This document shows positions 26,947-36,058 of a DNA stretch of 64,000 nt, in pieces (position 1 is the first letter of the stretch; each line of letters opens with the position of its first letter). The DNA lies in assembly GCF_900116005.1 (NCBI RefSeq), contig NZ_FOYI01000005.1, positions 186,001 through 250,000 on the forward strand, in the 5' to 3' direction. The notes beneath the pieces are model-generated. The model saw only the letters and a program-made list of their open reading frames with translations. It did not search any database and had not been told where the DNA came from. The position numbers and the translations under genes are program-made. Origin of the DNA: Poseidonocella sedimentorum. Lineage in GTDB: Bacteria; Pseudomonadota; Alphaproteobacteria; Rhodobacterales; Rhodobacteraceae.

Positions 26947-27020
26947 TTGTTGTTGCGCGGCCGGGAACCGCTCGCTTAGAGTGAGGCAACGAACGATAAG
27001 AATCGTCTTAGGGAGGATGC

Positions 27021-27497
27021 ATGAAACACGCATCAGTACTCGGGCTGGTGGTGGCGCTCGGCGCGTCCCATGCCTTGGCTGACATCGTCGCGCCGACGGA
27101 GGTCGTCTATGAAAACGGCGCCGTCGCAACATCACTGAGCGGTGCGCCGGGCGATCCTGACAGCGGGGCGGAGATCATGAACAAGGGGGCGGGCAATTGC
27201 ATCGCCTGCCATCAGGTCTCGGCGCTCGACCACCTCGCCTTTCACGGTGAGATCGGCCCGCCGCTCGACGGGGTCGCCGATCGCTGGAGCGAGGCAGAGC
27301 TGCGCGGGATCGTCGCCAATGCCAAGCTGACCTTCGACGGCTCGATGATGCCGTCCTTCTACAAGACCGAAGGGTTCGTGCGCCTCGGCAATGCCTATAC
27401 CGGCAAGGCCCACGCCGATGGCGAGGTTGCGCCCCTTCTGAGCGCGCAGGAGATCGAGGACGTTGTATCGTTCCTCCTGACCCTGACCGAAGACTAA
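27021..27497 (+). CDS. soxX: Sulfur oxidation c-type cytochrome SoxX
   Basis: A 158-residue secreted monohaem cytochrome with a signal peptide ending SHALA. It has haem motif C60-IA-C63-H64 and a likely axial Met in DGSMMPSFYK. With SoxA it forms the SoxXA enzyme, which oxidatively attaches thiosulfate to the SoxY cysteine. AGGGAGG precedes the ATG by 5 bases. It is first of soxXYZA, downstream of a candidate SoxR operator. Confidence 0.96.
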   Translation: MKHASVLGLVVALGASHALADIVAPTEVVYENGAVATSLSGAPGDPDSGAEIMNKGAGNCIACHQVSALDHLAFHGEIGPPLDGVADRWSEAELRGIVANAKLTFDGSMMPSFYKTEGFVRLGNAYTGKAHADGEVAPLLSAQEIEDVVSFLLTLTED

Positions 27498-27518
27498 CTG
27501 GACCAAATGGAGGGATCC

Positions 27519-27941
27519 ATGGAACTCACACGGCGCAAGATGCTCGCGATCGGGTCCGGCACGCTGGCCATCGCCGCATTGCCCGGACTGCCGGCCTTCG
27601 CCTCGGCCACCGACGATGCCATCGCGGCCTTTACCGGCGGCGCGGATCTGGTGGAGGGCGGGGTCACGATCAACGCCCCGGAAATCGCGGAGAACGGCAA
27701 TACCGTCCCGATCGACGTGTCGGCGCCCGGCGCCGTGTCGATCGCGCTTTTTGCCGCTGGCAACCCGGTGCCCAACGTGGCCACCTTCACCTTCGGCCCG
27801 CTCGCGGCAAGCCAGTCCGCCGCGACTCGCATTCGCCTTGCGGGGACGCAAGACGTGATCGCGGTGGCGCAGATGGCGGACGGCTCGTTCGCCAAGGCGT
27901 CGGCCAACGTCAAGGTAACCATCGGCGGGTGCGGCGGCTGA
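27519..27941 (+). CDS. soxY: Sulfur carrier subunit SoxY
   Basis: A 140-residue periplasmic carrier. It has a Tat-type leader (MELTRRKMLAIGSG) and ends in the swinging-arm motif GGCGG. C138 covalently holds the sulfur intermediate during oxidation to sulfate. I chose ATG 27519, because the Shine-Dalgarno GGAGGG lies between it and an upstream in-frame ATG at 27507. SoxZ, its partner, follows after 24 bases. Confidence 0.96.
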   Translation: MELTRRKMLAIGSGTLAIAALPGLPAFASATDDAIAAFTGGADLVEGGVTINAPEIAENGNTVPIDVSAPGAVSIALFAAGNPVPNVATFTFGPLAASQSAATRIRLAGTQDVIAVAQMADGSFAKASANVKVTIGGCGG

Positions 27942-27965
27942 GGCCGCGAACAGGAGGACAAGAAC

Positions 27966-28295
27966 ATGGCATCAGGTGTCAAACCCCGGGTGAAAGTCCC
28001 CAAGACCGCAGCGGCGGGCGAGGCGATCACTATCAAGACGCTCATCAGCCACACGATGGAGAGCGGTCAGCGCAAGGATTCCGACGGCAATCCGATCCCG
28101 CGCTCGATCATCAACCGGTTCGTGGCGGCCTTTGACGGCGAGACCGTGATCGATGTGGCCCTCGAGCCCGCGATCTCGACCAACCCCTATTTCGAGTTTC
28201 AGGCCACGGTTCCGGCCTCGGGCGAATTCACCTTCACATGGTACGATGACGACGGGGATGTCTATGAGGCCGCCCAATCGATTTCGGTAACCTGA
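27966..28295 (+). CDS. soxZ: Sulfur carrier partner subunit SoxZ
   Basis: A 109-residue immunoglobulin-fold protein without a leader (KPRVKVPKTAAAGEAITIKT; SHTMESGQRKDSDGNPIPRS). It forms a heterodimer with SoxY and is exported with it through the SoxY Tat signal. GGAGGA precedes the ATG. Its position between soxY and soxA is standard. Confidence 0.96.
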   Translation: MASGVKPRVKVPKTAAAGEAITIKTLISHTMESGQRKDSDGNPIPRSIINRFVAAFDGETVIDVALEPAISTNPYFEFQATVPASGEFTFTWYDDDGDVYEAAQSISVT

Positions 28296-28371
28296 GGACG
28301 ACACGACCGCGCGCCCCGGTGGCGGGGCGCGTGCCAGCCAGACCATGGCCAGCCAAGGGAGGACTTCATAT

Positions 28372-29205
28372 ATGGGCATCAGACCTATCGCGCTGATCAT
28401 CGCGGGGCTTGCCGCCGCAGGCACGGCCTGGGCGCAGGACAGCGACGAGATGAACATCGAGGGGCTGGAGATCGTCACCGAAACCGAGGCTCCGGAGCAT
28501 CTGGAGAATCTGCGGACGATTTATTCCGGCTGGCGCTTCCGCACCGACGAGACCCAGTCGCTTCAGCTTGACGACTTCGAGAACCCGGCGTTTGTCTTCA
28601 TCGATCAGGCGCTCGACGCCTTTGACGAGGCGGGGGCCAATGGCAACGCCTGCTCGACCTGCCACGAGAACGGGCCGGAAGAGTTCGCGGGCTTCACCGC
28701 CGCGATGCCCAAGGTGATGGATGGCAAGCTCACCACCACCGAGGATTTCCTCAACGGGCACCGCGCCGAGACGCAAGGCGAAGAGCCGTGGAAATGGTCC
28801 AGCCAGGACATGCAGCAGATGGTCGCCCTCATCGGGCTCCAGTCGCGGGGCATGCCGGTGGATGTGGCCATCGACGGCGAGGCCGCGCCCTACTGGGAGC
28901 TCGGCAAGGAGATGTACTACACGCGCTACGGCCAGCTTGAGCTGAGCTGCGCCAATTGCCACGAAGACAACTACGGCATGATGATCCGCGCGGACCACCT
29001 CTCGCAGGGCCAGACCAACGGTTTCCCGACCTACCGTCTGAAGCAGGCCAAGCTCATCTCGCGCCACAACCGGTTCCGCGGCTGCATCCGCGACACCCGC
29101 GCCGAGACCTTCGCCGAGGGCTCTGACGAGTTCCGTGCGCTGGAGCTTTACGTCGCCTCGCGCGCCAACGGCCTTTCGGTCGAGACGCCCGCAGTCCGAC
29201 AGTAG
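28372..29205 (+). CDS. soxA: Sulfur oxidation dihaem cytochrome SoxA
   Basis: A 277-residue secreted cytochrome. The signal peptide is MGIRPIALIIAGLAAAGTAWA. Two haem motifs are present (C94-ST-C97-H98 and C193-AN-C196-H197), and the catalytic cysteine ligand appears as C238 in FRGCIRDTRAE, making it a dihaem SoxA of the Paracoccus type. I chose ATG 28372, 8 bases after AAGGGAGGA, over an upstream in-frame ATG. A strong intrinsic terminator follows before soxB. Confidence 0.96.
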   Translation: MGIRPIALIIAGLAAAGTAWAQDSDEMNIEGLEIVTETEAPEHLENLRTIYSGWRFRTDETQSLQLDDFENPAFVFIDQALDAFDEAGANGNACSTCHENGPEEFAGFTAAMPKVMDGKLTTTEDFLNGHRAETQGEEPWKWSSQDMQQMVALIGLQSRGMPVDVAIDGEAAPYWELGKEMYYTRYGQLELSCANCHEDNYGMMIRADHLSQGQTNGFPTYRLKQAKLISRHNRFRGCIRDTRAETFAEGSDEFRALELYVASRANGLSVETPAVRQ

Positions 29206-29215
29206 ACGACCAAGG

Positions 29216-29247
29216 CCCCCGCAGGCTCCGGCCTCGCGGGGGTTTTT
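29216..29247 (+). terminator. Intrinsic terminator/attenuator between soxA and soxB
   Basis: CCCCCGC-AGGC pairs with GCCT-(C)-GCGGGGG around a TCCG tetraloop, followed immediately by TTTTT. It is 11 bases after the soxA stop and about 50 bases before soxB, within what is usually one operon. Confidence 0.85.
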
Positions 29248-29295
29248 CGCCCCCAAGGCATTCACAAATGCGCATATGATAAGAGGATGCACACC

Positions 29296-30993
29296 ATGAT
29301 CTCGCGCCGCGACTTTCTCCAGGTCGGCATGTCCGCCGCCGCGCTCCTTGGCGCTTCCGGGTTCGGAACCTGGTCGCGGCTCGCGGCGCAGCAGGCCCTG
29401 ACGCAGGATCAGCTGCTGGACTTTGACACATTCGGCAACGTGTCGCTGATCCACATCACCGACATCCACGCCCAGCTCAAGCCCATCTACTTCCGCGAAC
29501 CTTCGGTCAACATCGGCGTGGGCTCCAATCGCGGCGAGGTCCCCCATGTGACCGGCGCGGAATTTCGCAGGCTCTACGGGATCGATGATGGCTCGCCCGC
29601 GCATTACGCGCTCTCCTCGGGGGATTTCTCGGCGCTGGCCCGCGGCTATGGCCGCATGGGCGGGCTCGACCGGGTGGCCACGGTGATCAACGCCATCCGC
29701 GCCGACCGGCCCGATGCGATCCTGCTCGATGGCGGCGATACCTGGCACGGGTCCTACACCTGTTACCAAACCCAGGCGCAGGACATGGTCAACGTCATGA
29801 ACGCGCTCAAGCCCGACGCGATGACCTTCCACTGGGAGTTCACGCTGGGCAGCGACCGCGTCGCCGAGCTGGTCGAGGGGCTGCCCTTCGCCGCGCTTGG
29901 CCAGAACATCTTCGACGCCGAGTGGGACGAGCCCGCCGAGCTCTTCCCGCCCTACACCTTCTTCGAACGCGGCGGCACCAAGATCGCGGTCATCGGGCAG
30001 GCCTTCCCCTACATGCCCATCGCCAACCCCGGCTGGATGTTCCCCGAATACGCCTTCGGCATCCGCGACGAGAACATGCAGGCGATGGTCGATGAGGTCC
30101 GCGCACAAGGGGCGGAGTGCGTCGTGGTTCTGTCGCACAACGGGTTCGACGTGGACAAGAAGATGGCCACGGTCGTCACGGGGATCGACGTGATCCTCTC
30201 GGGCCACACCCATGACGCGCTGCCCGATCCGGTGCTCGCGGGCGAGACTCTGATCTTCCCGTCGGGCTCCAACGGCAAGTTCGTCACCCGCATCGACCTC
30301 GACATCCGCGACGGCCGGATGATGGGCTATCGCTCCAAGCTGATCCCGATCTTCTCCGACGTGATCGCGCCCGACCCGGAGGTTGCCGCCCTGATCGACG
30401 CCGAGCGCGCGCCGCATCTGGACCGGCTCACCGAGGTGATCGGCCAGACGGAGGGGCTGCTTTATCGGCGCGGCAACTTCAACGGAAGCTGGGATGACCT
30501 CATCTGCGACGCGCTCCTGAGCGAGCGGGAGGCCGAGATTGCGCTCTCGCCCGGCGTCCGCTGGGGCCCCTCGCTCATCCCGGGTCAGGACATCACCCGC
30601 GAGGACATCTGGAACGTGACCTCGATGAGCTATGGCGAGGCCTACCGCACCGAAATGACCGGCGATTTCCTCAAGCTCGTGCTGGAAGACGTGGCCGACA
30701 ACATCTTCAACCCCGACCCCTATTATCAGCAGGGCGGCGACATGGTCCGCACCGGCGGGCTCGGCTACGCGATCGATATCACCAAACCGCAGGGCAGCCG
30801 GATTTCCAACATGACACACCTCGCCACCGGCGAGCCGATCGATCCGGGCAAAAGCTACGTTGTCGCCGGCTGGGCCTCGGTCAACGAGGGAACGGAAGGG
30901 CCTCAGATCTGGGACGTGGTCGAAAACCACATCCGCGCCCAAGGCACCGTCGCGGTCACGCCGCGCGACGATGTCGTGGTGACCGGGCTCTGA
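29296..30993 (+). CDS. soxB: Thiosulfohydrolase SoxB
   Basis: A 565-residue periplasmic dimanganese hydrolase that releases sulfate from the SoxY-bound thiosulfonate. It has a Tat signal (SRRDFLQVGMS) and metallophosphatase motifs HITDIHAQLKP, LLDGGDTWHGS, SHNGFDVDKK and SGHTHDALP, then a 5'-nucleotidase C-terminal domain. I chose ATG 29296 (MISRRDF): TAAGAGG directly abuts the earlier in-frame ATG at 29287, leaving it no spacing. It lies beyond an intrinsic terminator, so it may need readthrough or its own promoter. Confidence 0.96.
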   Translation: MISRRDFLQVGMSAAALLGASGFGTWSRLAAQQALTQDQLLDFDTFGNVSLIHITDIHAQLKPIYFREPSVNIGVGSNRGEVPHVTGAEFRRLYGIDDGSPAHYALSSGDFSALARGYGRMGGLDRVATVINAIRADRPDAILLDGGDTWHGSYTCYQTQAQDMVNVMNALKPDAMTFHWEFTLGSDRVAELVEGLPFAALGQNIFDAEWDEPAELFPPYTFFERGGTKIAVIGQAFPYMPIANPGWMFPEYAFGIRDENMQAMVDEVRAQGAECVVVLSHNGFDVDKKMATVVTGIDVILSGHTHDALPDPVLAGETLIFPSGSNGKFVTRIDLDIRDGRMMGYRSKLIPIFSDVIAPDPEVAALIDAERAPHLDRLTEVIGQTEGLLYRRGNFNGSWDDLICDALLSEREAEIALSPGVRWGPSLIPGQDITREDIWNVTSMSYGEAYRTEMTGDFLKLVLEDVADNIFNPDPYYQQGGDMVRTGGLGYAIDITKPQGSRISNMTHLATGEPIDPGKSYVVAGWASVNEGTEGPQIWDVVENHIRAQGTVAVTPRDDVVVTGL

Positions 30994-31018
30994 GCCAGCA
31001 CACAGGGAGACATGTGAG

Positions 31019-32284
31019 ATGGACGGATTTTTCAAACCTTCGCGCCGGGCCTTCCTGCGGGGCGGGGCGGCGATGGCCGCGGGCGGCGCCGCGGGGGCCG
31101 TTGCCGCCGAGAGCGCGCCCGACCCGCTGATCACCGAGCTTCAGGACTGGGCCTCCTACACCGGGGTGGGCGTCGACGAGGTGCCTTACGGGATGCCGAT
31201 CGAGTTTGAGTCCCACGTGGTGCGGCGCAATGTCGAATGGCTCACCGCCTCGCCGATCTCCTCGATCAACTTCACGCCGATCCACGCGCTGGAAGGCACC
31301 ATCACACCGCAGGGCTGCGCCTTCGAGCGCCACCATTCCGGCGCGATTTCGCTGCGCAAGGAGGACTATCGGCTGATGATCAACGGGCTGGTCGAGCGGC
31401 CCCTCGTCTTCAGCTATGCCGATCTGGAACGCTTCCCGCGCGAAACCCATGTCTATTTCTGCGAATGCGCGGCCAACACCGGCATGGAATGGGCGGGCGC
31501 GCAGCTCAACGGCGCGCAGTTCACCCACGGCATGATCCACAACATGGAATACACCGGCATCCCCCTGCGCGCGCTGCTGCGGGAGGCGGGGGCGGATATG
31601 TCTTCGGACAAGTGGGTTTATGTCGAGGGGGCGGATGCCTCGTCCAACGGCCGCTCGATCCCGATGGAGAAGGCGCTCGACGATGTGCTCGTGGCGTTCA
31701 AGGCCAATGGCGAGGCGCTGCGCTTGGAGCATGGCTACCCGGTGCGCCTCGTGGTCCCCGGCTGGGAAGGCAACATGTGGGTCAAGTGGCTCCGCCGGAT
31801 CGAGGTGCTCGACCGGGCGGTCGAGAGCCGGGAGGAGACGTCGAAATACACCGATGTGCTCGAAGACGGCACCGCGCGGAAATGGACATGGGTGATGGAT
31901 GCCAAATCCGTCATCACCTCGCCCAGCCCGCAGATGCCGATCCCCCACGGGCCCGGCCCGTTGGTAATTTCCGGGCTCGCCTGGTCCGGCCATGGGCGGA
32001 TCGCCCGGGTCGATGTCTCGCGCGATGGCGGCATCACATGGGAGGCCGCGCGGCTCGGGCGGCAGGGCGACAGCAAGGCGCTGACGCGGTTCTATCTCGA
32101 TATCGACTGGGACGGGGCGCCGATGCTCCTGCAGGCCCGCGCGATGGACGAGACGGGTTATGTCCAGCCGACGAAAGAGCAGCTGCGCGAGGTGCGTGGC
32201 GAGAACTCGGTCTATCACAACAACTGCATCCAGACCTGGTACGTGAACGCGGAAGGGATCGCTGAAAATGTCGAAACCTCTTAG
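31019..32284 (+). CDS. soxC: Sulfane dehydrogenase molybdenum subunit SoxC
   Basis: A 421-residue sulfite-oxidase-fold protein. A Tat leader (SRRAFLRGGAA) is followed by the Moco domain with cysteines at 148 and 150 (FCECAANTGMEWAG) and a C-terminal dimerisation domain. With SoxD it removes six electrons from the SoxY-bound sulfane sulfur, allowing complete oxidation to sulfate without sulfur globules. It overlaps soxD by 17 bases. Confidence 0.96.
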   Translation: MDGFFKPSRRAFLRGGAAMAAGGAAGAVAAESAPDPLITELQDWASYTGVGVDEVPYGMPIEFESHVVRRNVEWLTASPISSINFTPIHALEGTITPQGCAFERHHSGAISLRKEDYRLMINGLVERPLVFSYADLERFPRETHVYFCECAANTGMEWAGAQLNGAQFTHGMIHNMEYTGIPLRALLREAGADMSSDKWVYVEGADASSNGRSIPMEKALDDVLVAFKANGEALRLEHGYPVRLVVPGWEGNMWVKWLRRIEVLDRAVESREETSKYTDVLEDGTARKWTWVMDAKSVITSPSPQMPIPHGPGPLVISGLAWSGHGRIARVDVSRDGGITWEAARLGRQGDSKALTRFYLDIDWDGAPMLLQARAMDETGYVQPTKEQLREVRGENSVYHNNCIQTWYVNAEGIAENVETS

Positions 32285-33596
32285 TCAAATCTTCCTGCCG
32301 GCCTTTGGCGGGACGGCGCTGGCGCTCTCCGGGGCGATCGCGCTCGTCAATCGTGACTACGGGCAGGACCGGATCGAAACGCTGGAAGCGGGTCTTGCCG
32401 CCGCGCGGAACGAGGCGCGCGCCGCACAAACCGCCGCCGGAGACGGCACCGCGCGCATCGCCGAGCTTGAAACGCTCGTCGCCGAGGCCGCCGCCGCGTC
32501 CCGTTCAGCACCCATCCAGGCCGCCGCCGCGCCGCTGCCCGATGGCGCCTTCGGGCTTGGGCGCGAAGCGCATCCGGAGGAAATCGCGGCCTGGGATGTG
32601 GACGTGTTGCCCGACGGGCGGGGTCTGCCCCCGGGGGCGGGCGATGTGGAGACCGGCGAGGAGCTTTTCGCCGAGAGCTGCGCCTCCTGCCACGGCGATT
32701 TCGCCGAAGGGGTCGGCAACTGGCCGGTCCTCGCGGGCGGGTTCGACACGCTCGACCGCGAGGATCCGGTCAAGACGGTCGGCTCCTACTGGCCCTATCT
32801 CTCCACCGCCTGGGACTACATCCACCGCTCCATGCCGTTCGGCGAAGCGGGCACGCTGAGTGCCGACGACACCTATGCCATCGTGGCCTACATCCTCTAT
32901 TCCAACGACCTCGTGGACGATGATTTCGAGCTGAGCGACGCCAATTTTGCTCAGGTCGAGATGCACAATAGTGACGGGTTCATCGTCGATGATCGCCCGG
33001 AAACGGAATACCCCGCATGGCGGGCCGAGCCGTGCATGCAAGAGTGCAAGGATGAGGCGCGGATCACGATGCGATCGGTCTTCCTCGTGGGCACGCCGCC
33101 CGAGGGGGGCTCTGAGTCGATCCCGAACCCGAACCGGGATGTGGCCCTGCCGTCCTTCACCGCCGATGGACCGTCGTTCATTCCCGCTGCTGCCCCGGCG
33201 GAGGCACCTACCGCCGCCGCAGAGGCCGCCGCGCCCGCCGAAGTGGAAACCGCCGACGCCGACGCCGGCGACGCGCTGGTCGCTGCCGGCGAGCAGGTGT
33301 TCCGCAAATGCAAGGCCTGCCATCAGGTCGGCGAGGGGGCGGTGAACCGCTCTGGCCCGCATCTCAACGGGTTGCTTGGTCGGGAGATGGGCAGCGTCGA
33401 CGGCTTCAAATACTCCGATGTCTTCCGAGCGGCGCAAGCGGAGGGGCGCGTCTGGGACGAGGCCGCCCTCGCGGAGTTCCTCGCCAAGCCGCGCGCCTAC
33501 ATGCCGGGGACGAAAATGTCCTTCTCGGGCCTGCGGTCGGAGGAGGATCTCGCCGCGATCTCCGCCTATCTCGCCAGTTTTGGAGAGGGCTCCTGA
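32268..33596 (+). CDS. soxD: Sulfane dehydrogenase dihaem cytochrome subunit SoxD
   Basis: A 442-residue dihaem cytochrome c partner of SoxC. After an N-terminal membrane or signal helix comes an Ala/Glu-rich coiled segment (residues 35-85), then a first cytochrome domain with CASCH at 138. An Ala/Pro/Glu-rich linker (near residues 305-335) leads to a second domain with CKACH at 348. The linker is low-complexity. It starts inside the end of soxC, and its stop overlaps soxE. Confidence 0.94.
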   Translation: MSKPLSQIFLPAFGGTALALSGAIALVNRDYGQDRIETLEAGLAAARNEARAAQTAAGDGTARIAELETLVAEAAAASRSAPIQAAAAPLPDGAFGLGREAHPEEIAAWDVDVLPDGRGLPPGAGDVETGEELFAESCASCHGDFAEGVGNWPVLAGGFDTLDREDPVKTVGSYWPYLSTAWDYIHRSMPFGEAGTLSADDTYAIVAYILYSNDLVDDDFELSDANFAQVEMHNSDGFIVDDRPETEYPAWRAEPCMQECKDEARITMRSVFLVGTPPEGGSESIPNPNRDVALPSFTADGPSFIPAAAPAEAPTAAAEAAAPAEVETADADAGDALVAAGEQVFRKCKACHQVGEGAVNRSGPHLNGLLGREMGSVDGFKYSDVFRAAQAEGRVWDEAALAEFLAKPRAYMPGTKMSFSGLRSEEDLAAISAYLASFGEGS

Positions 33597-34279
33597 TGCG
33601 CGCGCCGCGTGCCGCGCTGATCTGCGCGCTGCCGCTGCTCGCCACGGTGGCGGGCGCCGAGCTTGGGGGCGACGCGAAGGCGGGCGAACAGGTCTTCCGC
33701 AGATGTATCGCCTGCCATCAGGTCGGGCCGGACGCGCGCCACCGCACCGGGCCGCAGCTCAATGACATCCTCGGCGCCCCCGCCGCGTCGCAGGGCGACT
33801 ACCGCTATTCGCCGGCGATGGCGAAGGCCGGCGCGGAGGAGCTGATCTGGACGGCCGAGGCGCTGAACCGGTTCCTCGCCTCCCCGCGCGCCTACATGCC
33901 GGGCACGAAAATGGGATTTCGCGGCCTCGCCGCGCCCGAGGATCGCGCCGATGTCATCGCCTATCTCGCCAGCTTCTCCGAAGGCACCGCGGCCCCGCAG
34001 GCGGCGGGTTTTGCCCTCTCCCCGGAAGTGCTCGCGCTGGACGGGGACGCGGAGTACGGCGCCTATCTCGCCGCGGAATGCACCACCTGCCATCAGGCCG
34101 ACGGTGACAATGACGGCATTCCCGCTATCATCAACATGCAGCAGGAGGCGTTTGTCACGGCAATGCATGCCTACAAACAAAAACACCGTGCCAACCCCGC
34201 CATGCAGCTGATCGCCAGCCGGCTCGGAGATGAGGAGATCGCCGCGCTCGCTGCGCATTTCACGACCCTCGGCAACTGA
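33596..34279 (+). CDS. soxE: Dihaem c-type cytochrome SoxE
   Basis: A 227-residue secreted dihaem cytochrome c, with a signal peptide ending VAGAE. Haem motif CIACH is at residue 37 in a class I domain very like the SoxD C-terminal domain (RAYMPGTKM is shared), and a second motif, CTTCH, is at 162. In Paracoccus, SoxE accompanies the flavoprotein SoxF, and here soxF follows directly. The ATG overlaps the soxD stop (TGATG), so a longer in-frame GTG form is rejected. Confidence 0.88.
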   Translation: MRAPRAALICALPLLATVAGAELGGDAKAGEQVFRRCIACHQVGPDARHRTGPQLNDILGAPAASQGDYRYSPAMAKAGAEELIWTAEALNRFLASPRAYMPGTKMGFRGLAAPEDRADVIAYLASFSEGTAAPQAAGFALSPEVLALDGDAEYGAYLAAECTTCHQADGDNDGIPAIINMQQEAFVTAMHAYKQKHRANPAMQLIASRLGDEEIAALAAHFTTLGN

Positions 34280-34302
34280 GGGCAGATGGGGAGGAGACCG
34301 GA

Positions 34303-35571
34303 ATGAAACTCGACAGACGAATGTTTATCGGCACCGGGGCTGCCGCTACGGCGAGCCTTGCCGCGCCGATGCTGCGCGCCGATGGCCACGCAAAGCCGCG
34401 GGTCGTGGTGATCGGCGGCGGCGCGGGCGGGGCGACCGCCGCGCGCTATATCGCCAAGGACAGCGAGGGGGCGATCTCTGTCACCCTCATCGAGCCGACG
34501 CGGACCTACTACACCTGCTTTTTCTCCAACCTCTACCTCGGCGGTTTCAAGGAGATCGGTGATCTGGCCCACAGCTACGGCGGCCTCGCCGCGAGCGGCG
34601 TCAACGTGGTCCATGATTGGGCCGTCGGGGTGGATCGCGATGCCAGGACCGTGGCGCTCGCGGGGGGCGGATCGGTGGGCTATGACAAGCTCATCCTCTC
34701 GCCGGGGATCGATTTCGTCGAGGGCGCGGTCCCGGGCTGGGATCTCTCCGCGCAAAACGCGATGCCCCACGCCTACAAGGCCGGCTCCCAGACCGAGCTG
34801 CTGCGCGCGCAGCTTCGCGCCATGCCCCAGGGCGGGACATTCGCGATGGTCGCGCCGCCCAACCCCTACCGCTGCCCGCCGGGCCCCTATGAGCGGGTCT
34901 CGATGGTGGCGCATTACCTCAAGGCCAATAATCCGACCGCCAAGATCCTCATCGCCGATCCCAAGGAGGGCTTTTCCAAACAGGCGCTCTTCGAAGAGGG
35001 CTGGGCGGCGCATTACAGCGGAATGATCGAGCGCATCGGGCCCGATTTCGGCGGCGGCGACGCGTCGGTCGATCCCGTGGCCATGACCCTGACGATCGAC
35101 GGCGACGAGACGCCGGTCGATGTCTGCAACGTCATACCGGCGATGAAGGCGGGCCGGATCGCAGAGCTCGCGGGCGTGACCGATGGCAACTGGGCGCCGG
35201 TCAATGCCGCCGACATGTCGTCAAAGGCCGATCCGGACATCCACGTGCTCGGCGACGCGAGCCAGCAGGGCGATATGCCCAAGTCGGGCTTTTCGGCCAA
35301 CAGCCAGGCCAAGGTCTGCGCCAATGCGGTGCGCGGCGCGCTGACCGGAAGCCGCGTCTTCCCGGCGCGTTTCTCCAACACCTGCTGGTCCTTGATCGAT
35401 ATCAATGACGGGGTGAAAGTTGGCGCTACCTATGAGGCGACCGATGAGAAAATCGCGAAGGTAGACGGGTTTGTCAGCCAGACCGGAGAAAGCGCGGAGG
35501 TCCGGCAGGCCACCTACGAGGAATCCGAGGGCTGGTACGCGGGGATCACCGCCGACATGTTCGGCGCCTGA
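34303..35571 (+). CDS. soxF: Sulfide dehydrogenase-like flavoprotein SoxF (FccB family)
   Basis: A 422-residue FAD protein homologous to the flavoprotein subunit of flavocytochrome c sulfide dehydrogenase. A Tat-type leader (DRRMFIGTGAAATA) is followed by a dinucleotide motif VVVIGGGAGGATAARY. Conserved Cys-containing segments are YYTCFFSNLYLGG and NPYRCPPGPYER, and the C-terminal domain contains NTCWSLID. With SoxE it may oxidise sulfide or act on SoxYZ; SoxF is reported to improve Sox activity in Paracoccus. GGGGAGGA precedes the start. Confidence 0.93.
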   Translation: MKLDRRMFIGTGAAATASLAAPMLRADGHAKPRVVVIGGGAGGATAARYIAKDSEGAISVTLIEPTRTYYTCFFSNLYLGGFKEIGDLAHSYGGLAASGVNVVHDWAVGVDRDARTVALAGGGSVGYDKLILSPGIDFVEGAVPGWDLSAQNAMPHAYKAGSQTELLRAQLRAMPQGGTFAMVAPPNPYRCPPGPYERVSMVAHYLKANNPTAKILIADPKEGFSKQALFEEGWAAHYSGMIERIGPDFGGGDASVDPVAMTLTIDGDETPVDVCNVIPAMKAGRIAELAGVTDGNWAPVNAADMSSKADPDIHVLGDASQQGDMPKSGFSANSQAKVCANAVRGALTGSRVFPARFSNTCWSLIDINDGVKVGATYEATDEKIAKVDGFVSQTGESAEVRQATYEESEGWYAGITADMFGA

Positions 35572-35632
35572 ACCGTGCGCCCGATGCTCCGGCGGGCGAT
35601 CCGCCGGGGCCACAGCGAAGATGGAGGGAATG

Positions 35633-36058
35633 ATGCGCAAACTGGCAATTGCACTGGCGCTCGTCGCCGGGCCGGCCATGGCCGAGGACGCGATCGTCAC
35701 CGGCTATGACGGCAGTTTCGAGGATGCGGCCTTTGCGGTCGAGAACGCCATCGTCAACGCGGGGCTGGTGATCGACTATGTGAGCCACGTGGGCGAGATG
35801 CTCAACCGCACCGGCGCGGACGTGGGCTCCGACGCCGCTCTCTATACCCAGGCCGATGTGTTTCTCTTCTGCTCGGCGGTGGTGAGCCGCCAGGTGATGG
35901 AGGCCGATCCGCTCAACCTCGTGCATTGCCCCTATGGCATCGCCGTGGCGGAGACCGCGGAGGGCGTCTTGATCCTGCACCGCGATTACCCCGAAGGCGC
36001 GATGCAGGCGGTCGAGGACCTTCTGGCCGGGATCGTCGCCGAGGCCGCGGCGTTCTGA
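35633..36058 (+). CDS. Periplasmic DUF302 protein in the sox operon
   Basis: A 141-residue protein with a signal peptide ([17 protein letters not shown]), then a DUF302 domain: [39 protein letters not shown] and the [11 protein letters not shown] motif. DUF302 proteins are small alpha/beta proteins of unknown biochemical function. I chose ATG 35633, four bases after GGAGGG. The two cysteines, in FLFCSAVV and LVHCPYG, might handle sulfur or a metal, but this is speculation. Its stop overlaps the hemA start (TGATG), so the two are translationally coupled. Confidence 0.8.
   Translation: MRKLAIALALVAGPAMAEDAIVTGYDGSFEDAAFAVENAIVNAGLVIDYVSHVGEMLNRTGADVGSDAALYTQADVFLFCSAVVSRQVMEADPLNLVHCPYGIAVAETAEGVLILHRDYPEGAMQAVEDLLAGIVAEAAAF

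Noticed and set aside
28366-31134. Minus-strand frame of 922 codons opposite soxA-soxB
   Set aside because: Antisense shadow with low-complexity composition; soxA and soxB are certain on the plus strand.
33308-33595. Longer SoxE starting inside soxD
   Set aside because: It would encode 96 extra residues in a shifted frame of soxD and would bury the signal peptide that starts at 33596.
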